From contig VIIQ02000045.1 in assembly GCA_007449985.2 (NCBI GenBank), positions 115,589 through 179,588 of the forward strand: DNA of 64,000 nt, in the 5' to 3' direction. The notes beneath the pieces are model-generated. The model had not been told where the DNA came from. It saw only the letters and a program-made list of their open reading frames with translations, and ran no database searches. This DNA is from Desmodesmus armatus. Its lineage: Eukaryota; Chlorophyta; Chlorophyceae; Sphaeropleales; Scenedesmaceae. The translations under genes were made by a program, and so were the position numbers. Positions 37,801 to 51,134 of the stretch are shown piece by piece (the first letter of the stretch is position 1; each line of letters starts with the position of its first letter).

Positions 37801-40800
37801 ACAACAATTCCCCATGACATGATACCTTACCTTGAGGGCTAAGGCAAACAGCGGCACAGCTGACTCCACATACAGCAGGAATGCCCCGTCCTGCATGCTC
37901 AGCCTGTGCTTTGCGTCCACAACAGACTGCGAGATGGCCAGGGTGCCGCTGGGGTTGGTCGCCAGCCTGCAGGAAAATTTAGAGCAGCAGACACCATGAG
38001 GGTTGTTAGCCCCTCCATTAGACAAAATTGCACACAAACCCATGAGGTAGTATGCACCTGGGGACACACCCGCCGAGGGGCTGAAGATCCAACGGGTGCT
38101 GCACAAACCTGTCACCACATAGCAGATGCCTCACACAATAATCCTCCAGCATAAATGGAGGAATCATCATCACTGCACAATGCTGGCAGCATTGCAGGCG
38201 CACCTTTCCCGCTCCTTTGCCACCTTTGCCCTGAGGTCTGCCAGTTCTGCAGTCTCCTTTGCAATGCGTGCATTTAGTGCTGCCAGTAGGTCCTGCTGGT
38301 TGGCCCTGCTGTTGAAGCTTGACAGGGGCTTGAGGCCGGGGGCGCCTCCCTCAGCAGCTGCCATCACCAGCGCTGCAGGATGGCTGGCAAACGCAATCAC
38401 CTGCACAGCATGCAAAGGTTGTACACTGCGTCAGCAGCAGAGGCGCAAGCAAAATCCGATCTAGCTAGTGGGTGTGGCAATCATGGAGTATGCGTGCCTG
38501 AGCCGTGCAGCCACTGCTCGGGGGTGCTTGTAAGCAGCCGCTGCAGTGTGGCACACCAGCGGCAGGGTGTTTGGTGTGATCCTCCTGAATTTGACCCACA
38601 CATGCCAAAATGTCGAGATGCCAACAACACAGACAGAGTTACTCTGGCCTTGGGTTTGGCAACAGTGCTGAGCATGGCATGGGCCGCTCTTATCTGCCCA
38701 ACATGCATGCGCTCATGCCAAATGAGCTGGCCTCTTGCATAATATCAGCAGCTGCAGTGCAGTTCCACCTTGCCAGTGAAGGTGTGCACAATGATGTCTG
38801 GGCTGCCTGCGTTTGTGATGTAACCGCCATCCACTGCTGTAATGGACTCTGGCAGCTGCGTAGACACCACCAGCTGTGGCTGGCCTTGCGGGTCAACATC
38901 CCACACCTCCAGAGACCCATCCTCACGCCCCACCACAATGTCAGCACAGCCAGTCTGCAGCAGGGCAAATGCAGGATCCTCAGTTTGCAACTGAGTGCAG
39001 TAGTGACAGTGTGCATGTGCGCAGCCGAGGCAGCCAACAGCCAGGCAACAGCATAGCCTAGACTGCACCCGAGCAGTGGCCTAAAGGCCTTGGGCATGCC
39101 GTTCAGCGTTGTGCTACGCCCCCGGCCATGCCACAATAATCCAAGGATTCCAGGGCTGCCAACATGTGGTGACGGTCGGCTCACTTATGTCCCTTCTTAC
39201 AACACACAAGACAAAAACCTACCTTGCTGTAATCAGCACCGCAGTGAATGGCTGTGACAGCAGCCTTCATGCCCTCCTTGCCAGGTGGCGTCAGCACAAA
39301 GCCCTGCCGCACAGCCCCAGCATCCACCAGCAGCTGCACAATGCGCCCGTCCTGGCAGCCATACAGCAGCTCCCGCGCCTTGGCATGCCTGGCGGCTGAG
39401 CCACCATGCGGCTCCGCCACGTACCTGCAGGCAAGTGCAAGCGCCTTTCACATGGGAGAGAGCTTAGAGCTGAACCCTACAACCTCAGCACTATTGGTGA
39501 TTGGGCCATGAGCATGCTTGACAGACGGCAAAACTTTGCAGGACCCGACGCTGAGCCCTTGTGAGGCCGAGTTTGAAGCATGTAGGCACTTGACACATGG
39601 TTGGTTGCTATGGCAATGCTCATAGCCAGGGGTGCAGCCCACAATACTCAAGCAAACAAGCACCCAAACACTCCGAGATGTGCGATTGCGTCTGAGAGTT
39701 TTCTTGAGCAGCAGCAAGAAGAGTGACTGGCACGCCATGTGCCACTGAAGCGCCGCGCTCACTTTAGTGCTGTGGGCGCTGATGTGGTTGGTATCTCATA
39801 GATCGGCTTCCCATCAGTGCCCATGACACGGATACAGCAGTCGCGGCTGGCCAGCACTGGCAGCCAGTCGCCAACACCTGGCAGCGGCATCAGCTGCAGC
39901 AGCACGAGAAACAGGACACAGTGAATCACACCTTCCCACCAGCTGTGCCTACAGCACCAGCCGCAAGTGACCTGATGCAGCATACTGCAGCAAGCAGGTC
40001 CCTTGAACGCTTCAACTGGCATTGAGGGTAAAGTCTGCCATTGCGCAAACGCACTAGCCATGATTCTTGTTTGTACCAATTGCAACCCACCATAGCATGC
40101 CAGCTGCTGCCCGCCCACCCACCTCTGTTGCCAGAATGAGGTCTGGTGCCATGTACAGCCCCTGGTCCTGGCCATCAACAAAGTGGTTGTGCACCTGCTG
40201 GCAGCTGGCCCAAATGTGTGTGTCTGCCACCTCGAGGTGCGTGATCGCATCTGTCAGGCCACTGGTGAAGCGGAAGAACTCCTTGCCCTTCTTTGTCACG
40301 CCACGCACCTGCAGGTCAGCAGTTTCACATTCATGCGTTTTCGTGCTACCATGAAACAGACACGAGACACCTTAGGCAACATACGGCATGTGTGTCCGCC
40401 TATGGTGATAGCAATGGCTACCACAACATCAGACATACCAAGAACTGCTGCGGGTGACTGTCGTCAGGTAGACGATGCAGTCATGCAGACTGGGGTGAAT
40501 GTCATGGTGGATTAGCTAGCTGGACTGTTGCTTGTCATGCTGCTATGCCGCCAGCATAGGACATGCCATGTCATGCCGAAGCTGTGTGCTTGCATAGACG
40601 AACACGGCTGTCACAGAGCGCCAGTGGCGCGGCTTGTCAGCTGCTACGATGCAACAGGCTGTCAGGTGCATCGCCGTAGCTACTAGTAGCTGTGCCTCAT
40701 CCACCACCACCCCGGAAGCTAGAGCGTGTGCTTACAGTGTTGCCAGCGGCAATGAATACTTTGTCCCGCTGCCTTGCAGACCTTCCCAGCGCCATGGCTG

Positions 40801-41267
40801 TCACCTGCAAGCAGTGCAGGACATGCACCGGCTGCTTGAGGGCCTGCCTGTGCTGGGTTGAGGCAGTCTCTTGTTTGACTGCGAACTTGCCATGACCCAT
40901 CAACGCGGAACAGGAAGTCCGGGTTTCTCAGCCAGGCAGCATCTCAACTCAGCTGCTCAATACAATGGGTACTGGTGCCGCCTACCTTTTGTGGTCCAGG
41001 CAGTGACTTGAAGCTCACAACAACCTCGCCCTTCTTTACACTGAAGCACTGCACAACGCCTGACATGTCCCCCACTGCAACTTTCTGTGTTTTGTTCTCG
41101 CCTGGTGGCAGGACCTGCAGCAAACCACAAAGAGATTGCAGAACTGCTGCATGTGGGCTTGTTGCTGCCTATTTGGAAGGCTGCATCAGCAGTGGCCGTA
41201 CCAGGAGGGTGCCCGCAGCAGCAGCGCTGGTTTGCAGCAGGTCCAAGCGATGCAATTCAAGCTCCAT
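34810..41267 (-). CDS. BBS7: BBSome subunit BBS7
   Basis: Part of the BBSome, the coat that carries membrane proteins along cilia with intraflagellar transport. Fifteen exons: 41267-41202, 41114-40986, 40804-40736, 40308-40123, 39893-39763, 39424-39223, 38954-38769, 38400-38204, 37966-37831, 37520-37417, 37070-36953, 36555-36396, 36177-36039, 35675-35486 and 35130-34810. They give 777 residues, somewhat longer than human BBS7 (715). Exons 1-7 are the beta-propeller (MELELHRLDLLQT; FSVKKGEVVVSFKSLPGP; VRGVTKKGKEFFRF; ADIVVGREDGSLEVWDVD). Exon 8 is a coiled coil (ARIAKETAELADLRAKVAKE). Exons 10-12 form the GAE-like part (YIIPALPPKTCP). The last exons match the C-terminal helical part (ELQVQEGGDVSFLAADYQAL) with a polyAla/Gln insertion. 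The donor of exon 13 is placed at 36038 by phase and homology. Confidence 0.95.
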
Positions 41268-41652
41268 GATGTATGCTGTCGTTTGCGTAGTATGATGCGA
41301 GCACACGCTGCACAAATCACACTAGGAGGAGTTGAGTTGCTGTGCTGGCACCAGGAGCTGGCATGAGAAGGTTGGTGCTGTTGAACTTCAGCTGTCAGCA
41401 AGTTCAAGGCGGTGCGGCCACGACAGGAATCAAAGACACAAACGTAGCCAACGAGCGTTCAGTACGATTACAAGGACTCACAAAAGCTGGCATGGACATT
41501 GGGCGGGATGCAAGGAAATGACAGTGCATGGTGCATCCATGCACGTATCCAGCGGTGCGTAAGCCTTCAACCTGGCACCAGCACCTTACGTGCAAGCTGA
41601 TGAAGTTGTTATGGCTGCCGAGTAGACAGGGTAAGCCTCCCATTTTCCATTC
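41268..41652. promoter_or_regulatory. Bidirectional promoter between BBS7 and Misato
   Basis: 385 bp separate the divergent start codons. 41405-41500 contains a cluster of CpG (gcggtgcggccacgacagg) in otherwise CpG-poor surroundings, the likely shared promoter core. No X-box-like site could be named with confidence. Confidence 0.5.
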
Positions 41653-44600
41653 ATGAGTGGTGAGATCATCACAGTGCAGCTTGGCAGCTACGCCAATTTC
41701 GTTGGCTCTCACTTCTGGAACATACAGGTGACCAGCTTGTGGATCCATGCAACGCCGCTCCTGTGCTGACCGGCGACGTGGGAGACAAATCTGCCCCTGC
41801 CTGGACCACCGCTGCAGGATGAAGCGATAGGGTGTTCTGAGGTGCCTGGCTGGGACACCCTTGGGCCAACTGTCAGCTCGGAGGTGGTGTGTGCATGGTC
41901 TGAAGACCGTTACGTGAGTAATGAGCCGGTTTGTCACTGCTTCGCAGGACTTCATATCAGCAGCAGCAGTAGTAATGCAGGCTCGTGTGTGTGACCTGGT
42001 GTGTTTGCCGTTTGTGCTGACCTCCGACCAGCATGTGCAGCTGTCCCATAATGTATCAAATCTTTGGTTTGCTCTGCAGGGAGACACCAGCTATGCACCA
42101 AGAACTGTAGCAATCGATCTCAGTGGGTCTTTAGGAGGTGGGTGCAGTTGAGACCAGGGGTGCTGATGTGTTGATGCTGATACACTAGTACCCTTGCTGA
42201 GACCCGTCGTGCACAGAAGGGTGTGTTTGGCAGCACACAGCAGCGGTGCCTGAACAGCAACCAACCAACCTGCCACACTGGCACTGCAGGTGTCTCCTTC
42301 AAGCGGGCAGCACGCGGCAGTGATGTGTCAGGGTCGGTGGCAGAGTCAAATGCCAGCCTGTGGGGTGGTGGCCTGCAGGTACAGCAGGCTCCTAGCGTGG
42401 CAAAGAGCAAGTACAGGCAGCAGCTGGAAGATTCAGGGCAGCTAGATATAGGTGAGTACTGCACAACCATTCCAACATGCAGCTGCCATGCTATCACACT
42501 GACTGTCAACCATCGGGACCCCCTGCCCGGGCAGATGACAGCACAGAGTTGGCAGTAGAAGCAGCTGCTGCTGGTTGCTGTGCTTGCCCCCAGTTGTGTG
42601 TGCTGTCACGCAAGCAGCGTATCTTGGTGGCCTGACAGTTGTATGGTGTGTCTTACTGCTGCTGCCAGCTTAGATGGTCACCAATCAAGCAGGCAACGGC
42701 TCAAAACACTCGTTCATCACCGCCTGCGACCATGGTGACCCTATGCCCGCGTTCTAGGTGTTCCTCATCTCGCTGGGGTGTTGCTGTGTGTGCCTGCAGA
42801 TCTGGATGACCCTGATCAGGTTGAGGCAGCACAGCAGGCGCTGGAGGCCGCAGCAGCAGAGCTACATGCAGCACAGAACAAAACACGATACTGGACAGAC
42901 TACCTGCAGGTGGGCAAGGTGTTTCATCTTGGCTGGTACGCCTCCTTGCTGTCTTCAGTCCTGTAGTCAAGCCTGTGGTGTGGGATGTACTCCTGCATGT
43001 GCCGAGGGAGCTGCATGTGCATGGCGCACACGGGATTAGCCCTCAACAGCACACATAGGCACACCGACCGCATGTGTGTGGCACACAGCACTGGCACGCA
43101 CCATCACACAGATGCACGCCAACAGACATGTGCAGCTGCTGAGCCTGTGCTGCCTGCCGTTCCATGCTGTGCTGTGCTGTGCTGTGCTGTGCTGTGCTGT
43201 GCTGTGCTGTGCTGTGCTGTGCTGTGCTGTGCTGTGCTGTGCTGTGCTCAGGTGGACCTGCCAGACAGCTGTGTGCTAACCCTGTCAGGGGCGTGGCAGG
43301 GCCAGCTGGGTTGGGACGGCTGGGGCGTGCCTGGCAGCAGCAGCAGTAGCGTGCGGGACCTAGTGGAAGCAGCAGTGGACAAAGTGCGATGGTGGGCAGA
43401 GCAGTGCGACAGAATGCAAGGTGCGTACACATACGATGCATTTTGGTGTTGAGCGTCAAGTTGCAGCTGTAGCTGCCTCAAGCAGGCTGTTATCTTGCAA
43501 ATGGTATCAGCAAAACAGGTGGTCATGGCAATGCACCTGGTCCATATTGCAAGCTCACTAGTGCGCTTGCGCTGCATCGTTTGCTGCCTGTGCGTCATCT
43601 TTGAAGGTGCATGCTGTCTGTTTCACAGTTACCTGTGTGTGCATGGTGAACAAGAATGAACAAGTCGTAATGGTTACAACCCCCACACATACGCAGACTG
43701 CCTTTCATGGTCAGAGTATGACGTGACACATGTATGACATGACACATGTAGGGCTGCAGATGCTGGCCGACGATCTGGGTGGCTGGGGCGGCATCAGCCA
43801 AGATGTACTGCAGCAGCTGCGCGAGCAGTACCCCACCCAACCTGTGCTCTACTTCTCACTACAGCAGCAGCAGCAGCAGCAGGCAACGGGAGCAGCAGCG
43901 TCAGGCAGCTTGGCGCAAGTCAGGTACGCTGACTATGGCCATCAGGGTGTACTGCTAGGTGCCATGGACGGTGCCATGGACGGTGTCCTTATTAGTCATC
44001 GCTTGACTGGTGTTTTGTTCACGTGCTGTGTGCTGAAGCAGGTTGCCCTGGGTTGTGACCCAGCATGGCTTGTTGCCCTTCAAGTCAGGTCGCACATATA
44101 TGCCATTGATGTGTGGCAACTGTATCTACATGTCACATTTTATCCCCCTAACCACATATATATATATATGGTATGTGCAGGCGTGCCCTGAGCAAGAGCC
44201 TCAGCCTGTGTGAGATCCCTCACCTTGCCAGCCTGTACGTGCCTCTGGATGCCAGCAGCCCTTCTGCCAGCGGCAACAGCAGCTTCCAGACAGCAGCAGT
44301 GCTGGCGGCGGCAGTGGACACAGTGACACTGCCATTCCGCTGCACAGGTGTGTGGTTGCCACATGTTGACAACATGTGGATTTTCAAAAAATGTCTTCCA
44401 GAGTAGAGTCGAATGGCATTTGAACGCCTGTTGCCTGTCCGTCACGGCCAACTGGGGGTGGATTGCAGGGGATATGATGCACTACACAGAGGCCAAGGGT
44501 CTGCAGGATGCGTGCGTGCTTACTTGCTGTGCATCCTGACTTGCTCAACACACCTCAGCAGCAGACAGCTGCAAGCCTTTCTCCTTCACGTCTCGCTTTC

Positions 44601-46452
44601 ATTATAGGTGCATGCAACAGCCAAAAGTCTGTCTATTTGCTGGGTGTTGTTTGTCGATTTTGCAGGCAGCCACAGCGCAGTCGGTGCTGCTCTGGGCCTT
44701 ACAGACCTTCACTCACTGGTGCACCTATTGGCAGGGCCAGCAGCCAACCTAGCTGCAGCATCCCTGCAACTCCCAGCAGCCAGCTTGCCAAGCAGTGCAG
44801 GACAGCAGGGCATGCCAACACAGCAGCAGCAGCAGCAGCTGGCAGCCGCCGCTGCTGCCGGTGGCAGCCAGTCGGGGTCAGATGTGCTGAGCTTGGATGG
44901 CCCTGGCTGCCGCAGTTTGAGTCCTGGTGTGCGGCTGACAGCTGGGGACTGCTTGGCAGAGTCAATCACGTTGAGAGGTAGGTGGCACGACACACTGCAG
45001 CGGTTACTTCTTGATAACGATCGTCACATGCAGAGTCCATTCACGGTGTGTGCCTCCCACATTTAAGCCACCTTTAGCTGAGTTGTTTTGCTATTCAAGC
45101 CATCACTCTTGTTTGAACTGTCCCGAAAGGCTGACATCCGCAACCACGCCGCGCGTTGCAGCGCCCACGGCCAGGTTTTTGGTCAGGATCTTGAGGGCAG
45201 GGCAGTCCCCTTGCGAGACCGACACAGCCCATCTCCCTCTCTACATACAGCAGCCCAAACTTCACACACTTGCATTTGCCGCGCAGTCATCATCATCTCC
45301 CGTGCAAAGGCCCTGTGGCATGGACCCCTCCCCAGGTCATTTCCTCATTTCCTCGACAGCAACCTCATTATGTCCCCACCCGCCCGCAGGTGCCCGCACG
45401 CCGTCAGGCGCCCTGTGCAACACCGCTGCTGCAAAGGTTGCTCTGGACGCGTTGCTCCTACAGCGTCAGCGGCAGGCACTGGGCCGGCCCTGCGTGGTGC
45501 ATTCCTGCATCAGCCCCATGCCTGTGGCAGCCCCACTGTCCTTCCCAAGGGGGCTCCTTCCACCTGCCAGGCTAGCTACAGGTCAGCGGGGGCTAGCAGG
45601 ACCACACAGTCCATGCAGCCAGCAGTGCTGTGCTGTCACAACACATCAGATTACATCATGCGAGTGATGTGATTTCATGCAATGGCGGTTGTGGAGGGTT
45701 CGGCACTGATCGGTGTCGCCGTCACAAGAGCGGCAGCATCTTTGAGGCTGGTGTTCTCTGCATGATGTCGAAAGTCATTGCTTGCCGGGCAAGCAGCTGG
45801 CATATTCGCATTGTGAATCCATCTGTGAGTTGTGATGTTTTGTGTGATTATTGTAGGTGCTGGAGGAGAGACAGCACCGGACCCGTTCCTTCCCCGATCA
45901 GCCAAGGCCCCCAGTGTGCCAGCCCCCAGTGCATTTGGCAGGCTGGTGGCCACCTCTGGCTTTGAGTCAGTGCTGCAGGTGTGCTGGCGATCTTACCACA
46001 CTTAGTATACATCTGTGAAGTTAGCTGTACATGGCTGAGCTTAGTGGGCAACCGCCCTGGTCTTACAGCCCCGACTTTGTTATCCACAGCCAACCCACTG
46101 TGACGGGTGAACAGCTGGGCTCAAACGTGAGTCTGCACTTCCCCCCAAAGGCCAGATGGATCAGCTGGGCACCAATTTGAGTCTGCACTTCCCCTCAGTA
46201 CAGTAGCACTGCTGGAAGTTCAGCGCGCATCATGTCCCGAGCGCATCTGCCATGCTGTACCTTGAGGTCCACCAATCAAACACGTCTTCCTGTTTGTTGC
46301 TGCAGGGTGCTGCGCGTGACCTGCAGCGGCTGGGTGGCAGTGCAGCTGGCCGTTCTGCTTTGGAGGAGTGGGGCTTCAGTGCAAGTGACCTTGACGAGTT
46401 GAGTGAGAGGCTGCTGGAGACTGCTGGGAGGTACAGCGCCGACCTGGACTGA
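41653..46452 (+). CDS. Misato/DML1 tubulin-like protein
   Basis: Eukaryotic FtsZ/tubulin-related protein linked to mitochondrial distribution and division in yeast, fly and human (MSTO1). Twelve exons: 41653-41727, 41818-41913, 42080-42137, 42290-42451, 42800-42909, 43252-43420, 43752-43923, 44181-44347, 44666-44977, 45390-45581, 45857-45978 and 46306-46452. They give 593 residues, close to the family size. Diagnostic parts are the N-terminal MSGEIITVQLGSYANFVGSH then FWNIQ, DTSYAPRTVAIDLSGSLG, NKTRYWTDYLQVDLP, EQCDRMQG, GGISQDVLQQLREQYP and AAAVDTVTLPFR. The tubulin signature GGGTGS is absent, as expected for Misato. PolyGln runs interrupt exons 7 and 9. It shares a promoter region with BBS7. 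Confidence 0.94.
43165..43248 (+). repeat. Pentanucleotide microsatellite (GCTGT)n used as a polypyrimidine tract
   Basis: About 16-17 copies of gctgt run without interruption up to the last bases before the acceptor (ctcag at 43247-43251) of Misato exon 6. The repeat therefore occupies the place of the branch point and polypyrimidine tract. Confidence 0.95.
44154..44169 (+). repeat. Short AT dinucleotide repeat in Misato intron 7
   Basis: About eight AT/TA units lie 12 nt upstream of the exon 8 acceptor. Confidence 0.8.
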
Positions 46453-47917
46453 GGACTGAGGGGGGCTGGTTGTGTCGTGTCACAGAGGTTGCGTTGTTGC
46501 AGTTTGTGTTGCTTGCAGCTATCGCCTGCACAGAGCCAGAGCCAGCCTGTGTAACCCGCACCCGCCCTCCCCCCCTGGGGTGTAACCCACAGTCCCCCAC
46601 CAAACCCCGCCGGATCTGGTTGCAGAGCAGTCCTTCAAGCAGCAGGGTTCCTTGTAATGGCGACAGGGTGTTCATCTTGCAGTGGCAGGTACAGTGGCAC
46701 CGTGTGACAAATCTCGACACGTTGACTGGCACCGTGGACCAGCTGTTTTGTCATCCATACGCTAACTTTGAGTCATTCCAGCTTTGTTGTGCGATCAGCG
46801 CATGGTGCATGGCTGTTCCTGTCCGCGGCTGAGCCGGGAGCCTCTGATCTCTCTTTTGCATTTCCCCAGAAGCACCATACTCCTTCTTCAACCTGAACTC
46901 CTTGAGCTCATTTACACGTAACATGTATCAAAGCGATCCCACAAAGTGCCGTGTCCTCGCCCGCTACTGCTGAATGATGGTGCCGCCCTGAGGCCACTAT
47001 TCTTCAGAACTAGCGGTAAGCGGGTGCTGAGCTGCGTGTAAATGCCCTAGAACTGCTTGTATGTACTGTAACGAGCCTTCATCATGCGGGCTGGCCTACA
47101 CAGTATGCTGTGTGGCATATGCAGACCCTTGGCAGTGAACTTGAGATGCTGCCATGCCTGTAAATGGGAGCAGGGAGTCTGCAGATGCACCAAACGGGCA
47201 TGTAAGGCCAACACGCTCATAAAATTATACATATTCCACCATTGCAGCCACTGTCACACTGTCCTGGACAGCTTGTCACCGACCTCCTGAATGTTGCTGA
47301 TGCATCGAAGTATGTTTTGTGTGTTGCTGCTTTACAGGCTCAAAGGCCTATGGAAGCTGATAAGGGCACTGCTGTCAAGGCTGCATAGGGGGTGCTGCGT
47401 GCCTAACCTGCAGACCACACAGGTGTGTCACTGTCAGTCCCGGTCATGCGTGGGCACAGCAGTGCTCATGTTCAAACCCAACGTCCCACCACACGATCAA
47501 ACCTAAAGATCTCGGCAACACCACAACCCTCAGCTTTGCATGCACCAGGCCCCTTCTGTAAGCAACAGCGCATCTATGAACTGCATGGCTTGGTACCTTT
47601 CCCTCCCACATGTGGCTGTACAGCCTTTCCCGCCTGTTTGCCTACATGCTTGCTACACTTGCTGCTGATTCCAGATCCCAGCTCACCGGGTGCAGCACGG
47701 ATCAGCGAAGGCACCGAGGTCGATCACAGCACACCTTCACAACCACAGCTCTTGGGCTAGCCAGTCACACAGCAGCAGCGCACTCCCACAAATCTCACAG
47801 CAGCACACCTGCACACTGCACTGAGACACTCTCAGCACTGCCTATAGCCATCAGGGCAACAATTGCAGAGCCCAACCCCCAAGTAGCAGCAGGTGACAGT
47901 GCAGTGAGGGTAACAGC
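46453..47917 (+). other. Misato 3' UTR and upstream flank of the RGG-rich gene
   Basis: TGTAA occurs at about 46549 and 46578, roughly 100-125 nt past the Misato stop codon, as likely poly(A) signals. From 46860 onward I see no convincing coding exon. CpG-containing stretches near 46920-47000 and 47440-47720 could be promoters of the next gene. Missing 5' exons of that gene could also lie here. Confidence 0.4.
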
Positions 47918-50900
47918 ATGCAGGAAACAGCAGCAGCAGGTGCTGCCAACCCTCCACAGCCCCAGCAGCAGCTCAGTGGTATGAAGCGGCCAGCAGAAGA
48001 CAGTGCTGCCGCTGCTGCTGCAGCAGCAGCCAACAAGGCAGCAGCTGGTGCCTGGCCAGACCCCAGCACAGGCCAGCCTGGCCCGATGACACCCGCCCTT
48101 GGGCCCACAGGAGTGCCGCTCAAGCCCTCTGACCCGCGCAAGCGCCTCGCTATGCAAGCACTTGAGCGCAGAGCATCTAGTAATGCCAGCTGTAACGGCA
48201 CAGCAGCACCGCCAGCACAGCAGCAGCAGCATGAGCAACAGCAGCAGCAGCCACCGCCGCAGGCAGAGGTACCGGCACAGACAGGGCAGGGGTCTGGTCT
48301 GCAGGGGCAGGGTTCAGGCAATGCTGCTGCTGCCGTAGCCGCTGCCGCTGCCGCACCCAGCCAGCCAGCAGACAGCACAGCAGCAGCAGCTACACAGCAG
48401 GACGGTACCGCTGCTGCTGCTGCTGCTGCTGCCGCTGCTGTTGGCATACCCCCACCTAGACCCCCTCCCGGCAGCCCCCCACCCTCCTCCCGGGTGCGGC
48501 CAGGGCAGCAGCAGCAGCAGCAGAACGGGCCACCCCAGGGTCCTTGGGTGCCCCCTCACGACTTGCCCCCAGGGCTAGCAGGGGACCGGCCCCCTTGGGA
48601 TGGTCCCGGGCCCGCGCAGTACTGGGATGGGGTGGGACCAGGCCCAGGCCCTCGTGCTAACCACTGGGATGCGCGAGGCCCCCCTCCTCCCCACCCGGGC
48701 TTCTGGGAGGGTCCTGGGCTAGGGTCGCCAAGGCGGGGGGATCAGTACCAGAAACACGGGTTTAGTGACAGGCGCCCCTTCCTTGAACCCAAGTGGTCCC
48801 AGGGGGACAGGCACAGGGAGGGTCCTGGGGAGGGGGGCCCGCACCTCCCCCACACGGAGGCAGGGGGGCAGGGGGTCACTTCCAAGGCAGGGGGGGCCCG
48901 AGGGGCGGTGGAGGGGGCGTTGACTTCTACGAGCACGGCAGCGGTAGCAGCAGCAGGGACGGCGGGGTTTTTGAGGGCGGCAGGGGCAGGGGCGGCGGGA
49001 GGTTCGACATGCACGGGCCCCTGGGGGCCACAGGGGTGGCTTCAGGGACCAAGTAGGACGGGACCCAGGAGGCCAGGGTCCCTTCCCTGATGACGGGCTG
49101 ATGAGTATGTTCAGGTTTGAGAGAGGCCGGGGGGGCAGGGGCAGGGGCCGCGGCAGGGGGCCTTTGGATGAGGGAAGCGCAAGGCTTGAAGAGCCTGACT
49201 ATCTACCAGGGGGGCCTCCAGGGGGACCCCTGCCAGGGGGACCCCCCGAGGTTCAGGACAGGGGTTGGGGGGCCCTGGGAGCAGCAGGGGTCCTAGGGGG
49301 TGGGGTGATGAAGAGGAGGGAGAGGAGCGCAGGGGGCCCACAGGAGTTGTGCGCAGGAGTGGGGACAGACGCAGGCCTCCCGGACGGGGTTTAGACAGCC
49401 GGGGTAGGGTTCAGGGGCCCGTGCCGGGGCCAGGGTTTGGGTTTGAGCGCAGGTCGCTGAGCCCTCAGGGTTTAGGGGACAGAGCAGGGAGGGATTCGGA
49501 GCAGCCGCGCAGTGCTGCTGGTGCTGCTGGTGGTGAGCAGAGAAGTGGACAGGAGCAGCAGAGAGTCAGCAGTAGAGAGCGCAGCACGCACAGCAGGAGC
49601 AGGGAGGGGCGCAGCCCCGATCGACACAGCAGCGGCAGCCGCAGCAGAGGCTCCGAACGAGACCACAGACGGGGCACCAGCCCCCGCCGCCACCGCAGCC
49701 CTGGAAGCCCACCCCGCCACGGCAATGCGGACCATAACGCGAGCGCCACCCTCATTTCACAGCAGCGGCGGCAGCAGCAGCACCCCGGTGGCAGCAGTCC
49801 GGTGCGGCGGCACAGCAATGATACCGGTGGCAGCAATGACCGCTGCAACGGCAGCAATGCCGGCAGCAATGCCGGCAGCAATCCAGGCGGCATGATCGTA
49901 GTCCCTGGGGCAAAAGAGGCCTACGCTGCTGCCATTGCTGCCAAGCGCGGCGGCGGCGGCTCGTCCGCTGCTGCTGGCGTGGACGCTGGACTCAGCAGAG
50001 ACAGGGGGCAGCAGGGCAGGGGGGGTGCGGTCCACACACATGATGCACCTGCATCTGCAGCAGCAGGGGCGGGAGGGGCAGGTGTGTCAGGCAGCAGCAG
50101 GGAATCTACTACTCCTTTGTGTGCAGTGATCTGGGCACAGCAGGAATCTATCAGGCTGCAGCTGAGAGACCTGCAAGCTTGTGTACCAGGGCTGCACCCC
50201 CGCCAGGATGCAGCGAGCAGCCTGCAGCTGCTGTTTGTTGAAGAGCAGCAGGGGCAGAACGTGGTGGTGGCAGGGCCGGTGACGGTGGTGGCGACGGTGT
50301 CAGGCGACGGACGCGTCGGGTGAGCAATGCTGAGGTGTACTGTTTTCTGCTGCTCTGCTGCTAGATAGTAGGTTGTGCGAATGTTTGCCGATGAAGTAAA
50401 AGCAGGCTTTGCTGCATCCAGCCGTGCTAGAAGGAGCAGCAACTCAGTACTACCTGCAGGGTCATGCATAGTATGTGGTCTCCCCCCTTCACTGGTTTAC
50501 AGGGGTGATTGCAGAGCCCACAACACACAGCTCCGCACCATGTAGGTCTGCAACAACGACTCTACTGCCCTCTGCTGTGGTGCGCTGTGTTGTGCCCTGT
50601 GTCATGTGCTGTGCAGGTTTGTTGGCGACGAGTTGAAGCCTGTGCTGCAGCACCTGCACGGCTCTGTCATTGTCAACATGTACCCCTCTGAGCCCAACCC
50701 AGACAGGCCCAGGCATGTTGACACAGCGGGCTGGCCTGATGCACTCATTGTCACTGTCAAGACATCGGGCAAGTCAGCAGGCAGTGCAGAGCCGGCCAGG
50801 AGGGACCCTCGGGCTGCCCTGCAGCAGCAACAGCTGCAGCAACAGCTGCAGGAGCAGCAGCAGCAGCAGGCTTGGGTGCAGCAGCAGCAACAGCAGCTGC

Positions 50901-51094
50901 AAGAGCAGCAGCAGCAGCAGCAGCAGCAGGTGGGTAGCTTTACATCAAATCTTCAGCAGGTGCACACTGCACTCATGGACCATTTGCAGGCAGCATGGCA
51001 GCAACCCGAACACCAGGAGGCAGGGGCCGGCCACAGCCAGTATCAGCAGCAGCAGCACATGCAGCAGGTGCAGGAGCAGCAGCCGTGGGCGAAC

Positions 51095-51134
<40 letters not shown>

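Noticed and set aside
43165..43248. CRISPR-like array or coding repeat
   Set aside because: It is a plain pentanucleotide microsatellite without spacers; open frames across it are trivial.
44465..44520. Possible Misato exon GDMMHYTEAKGLQD
   Set aside because: No donor with the phase needed by the next exon. The family alignment is continuous without it.
45011..45667. 218- and 194-codon + strand frames
   Set aside because: They cover Misato intron 9 and exon 10 in the wrong frame. The right frame is fixed by phase and homology at 45390-45581.
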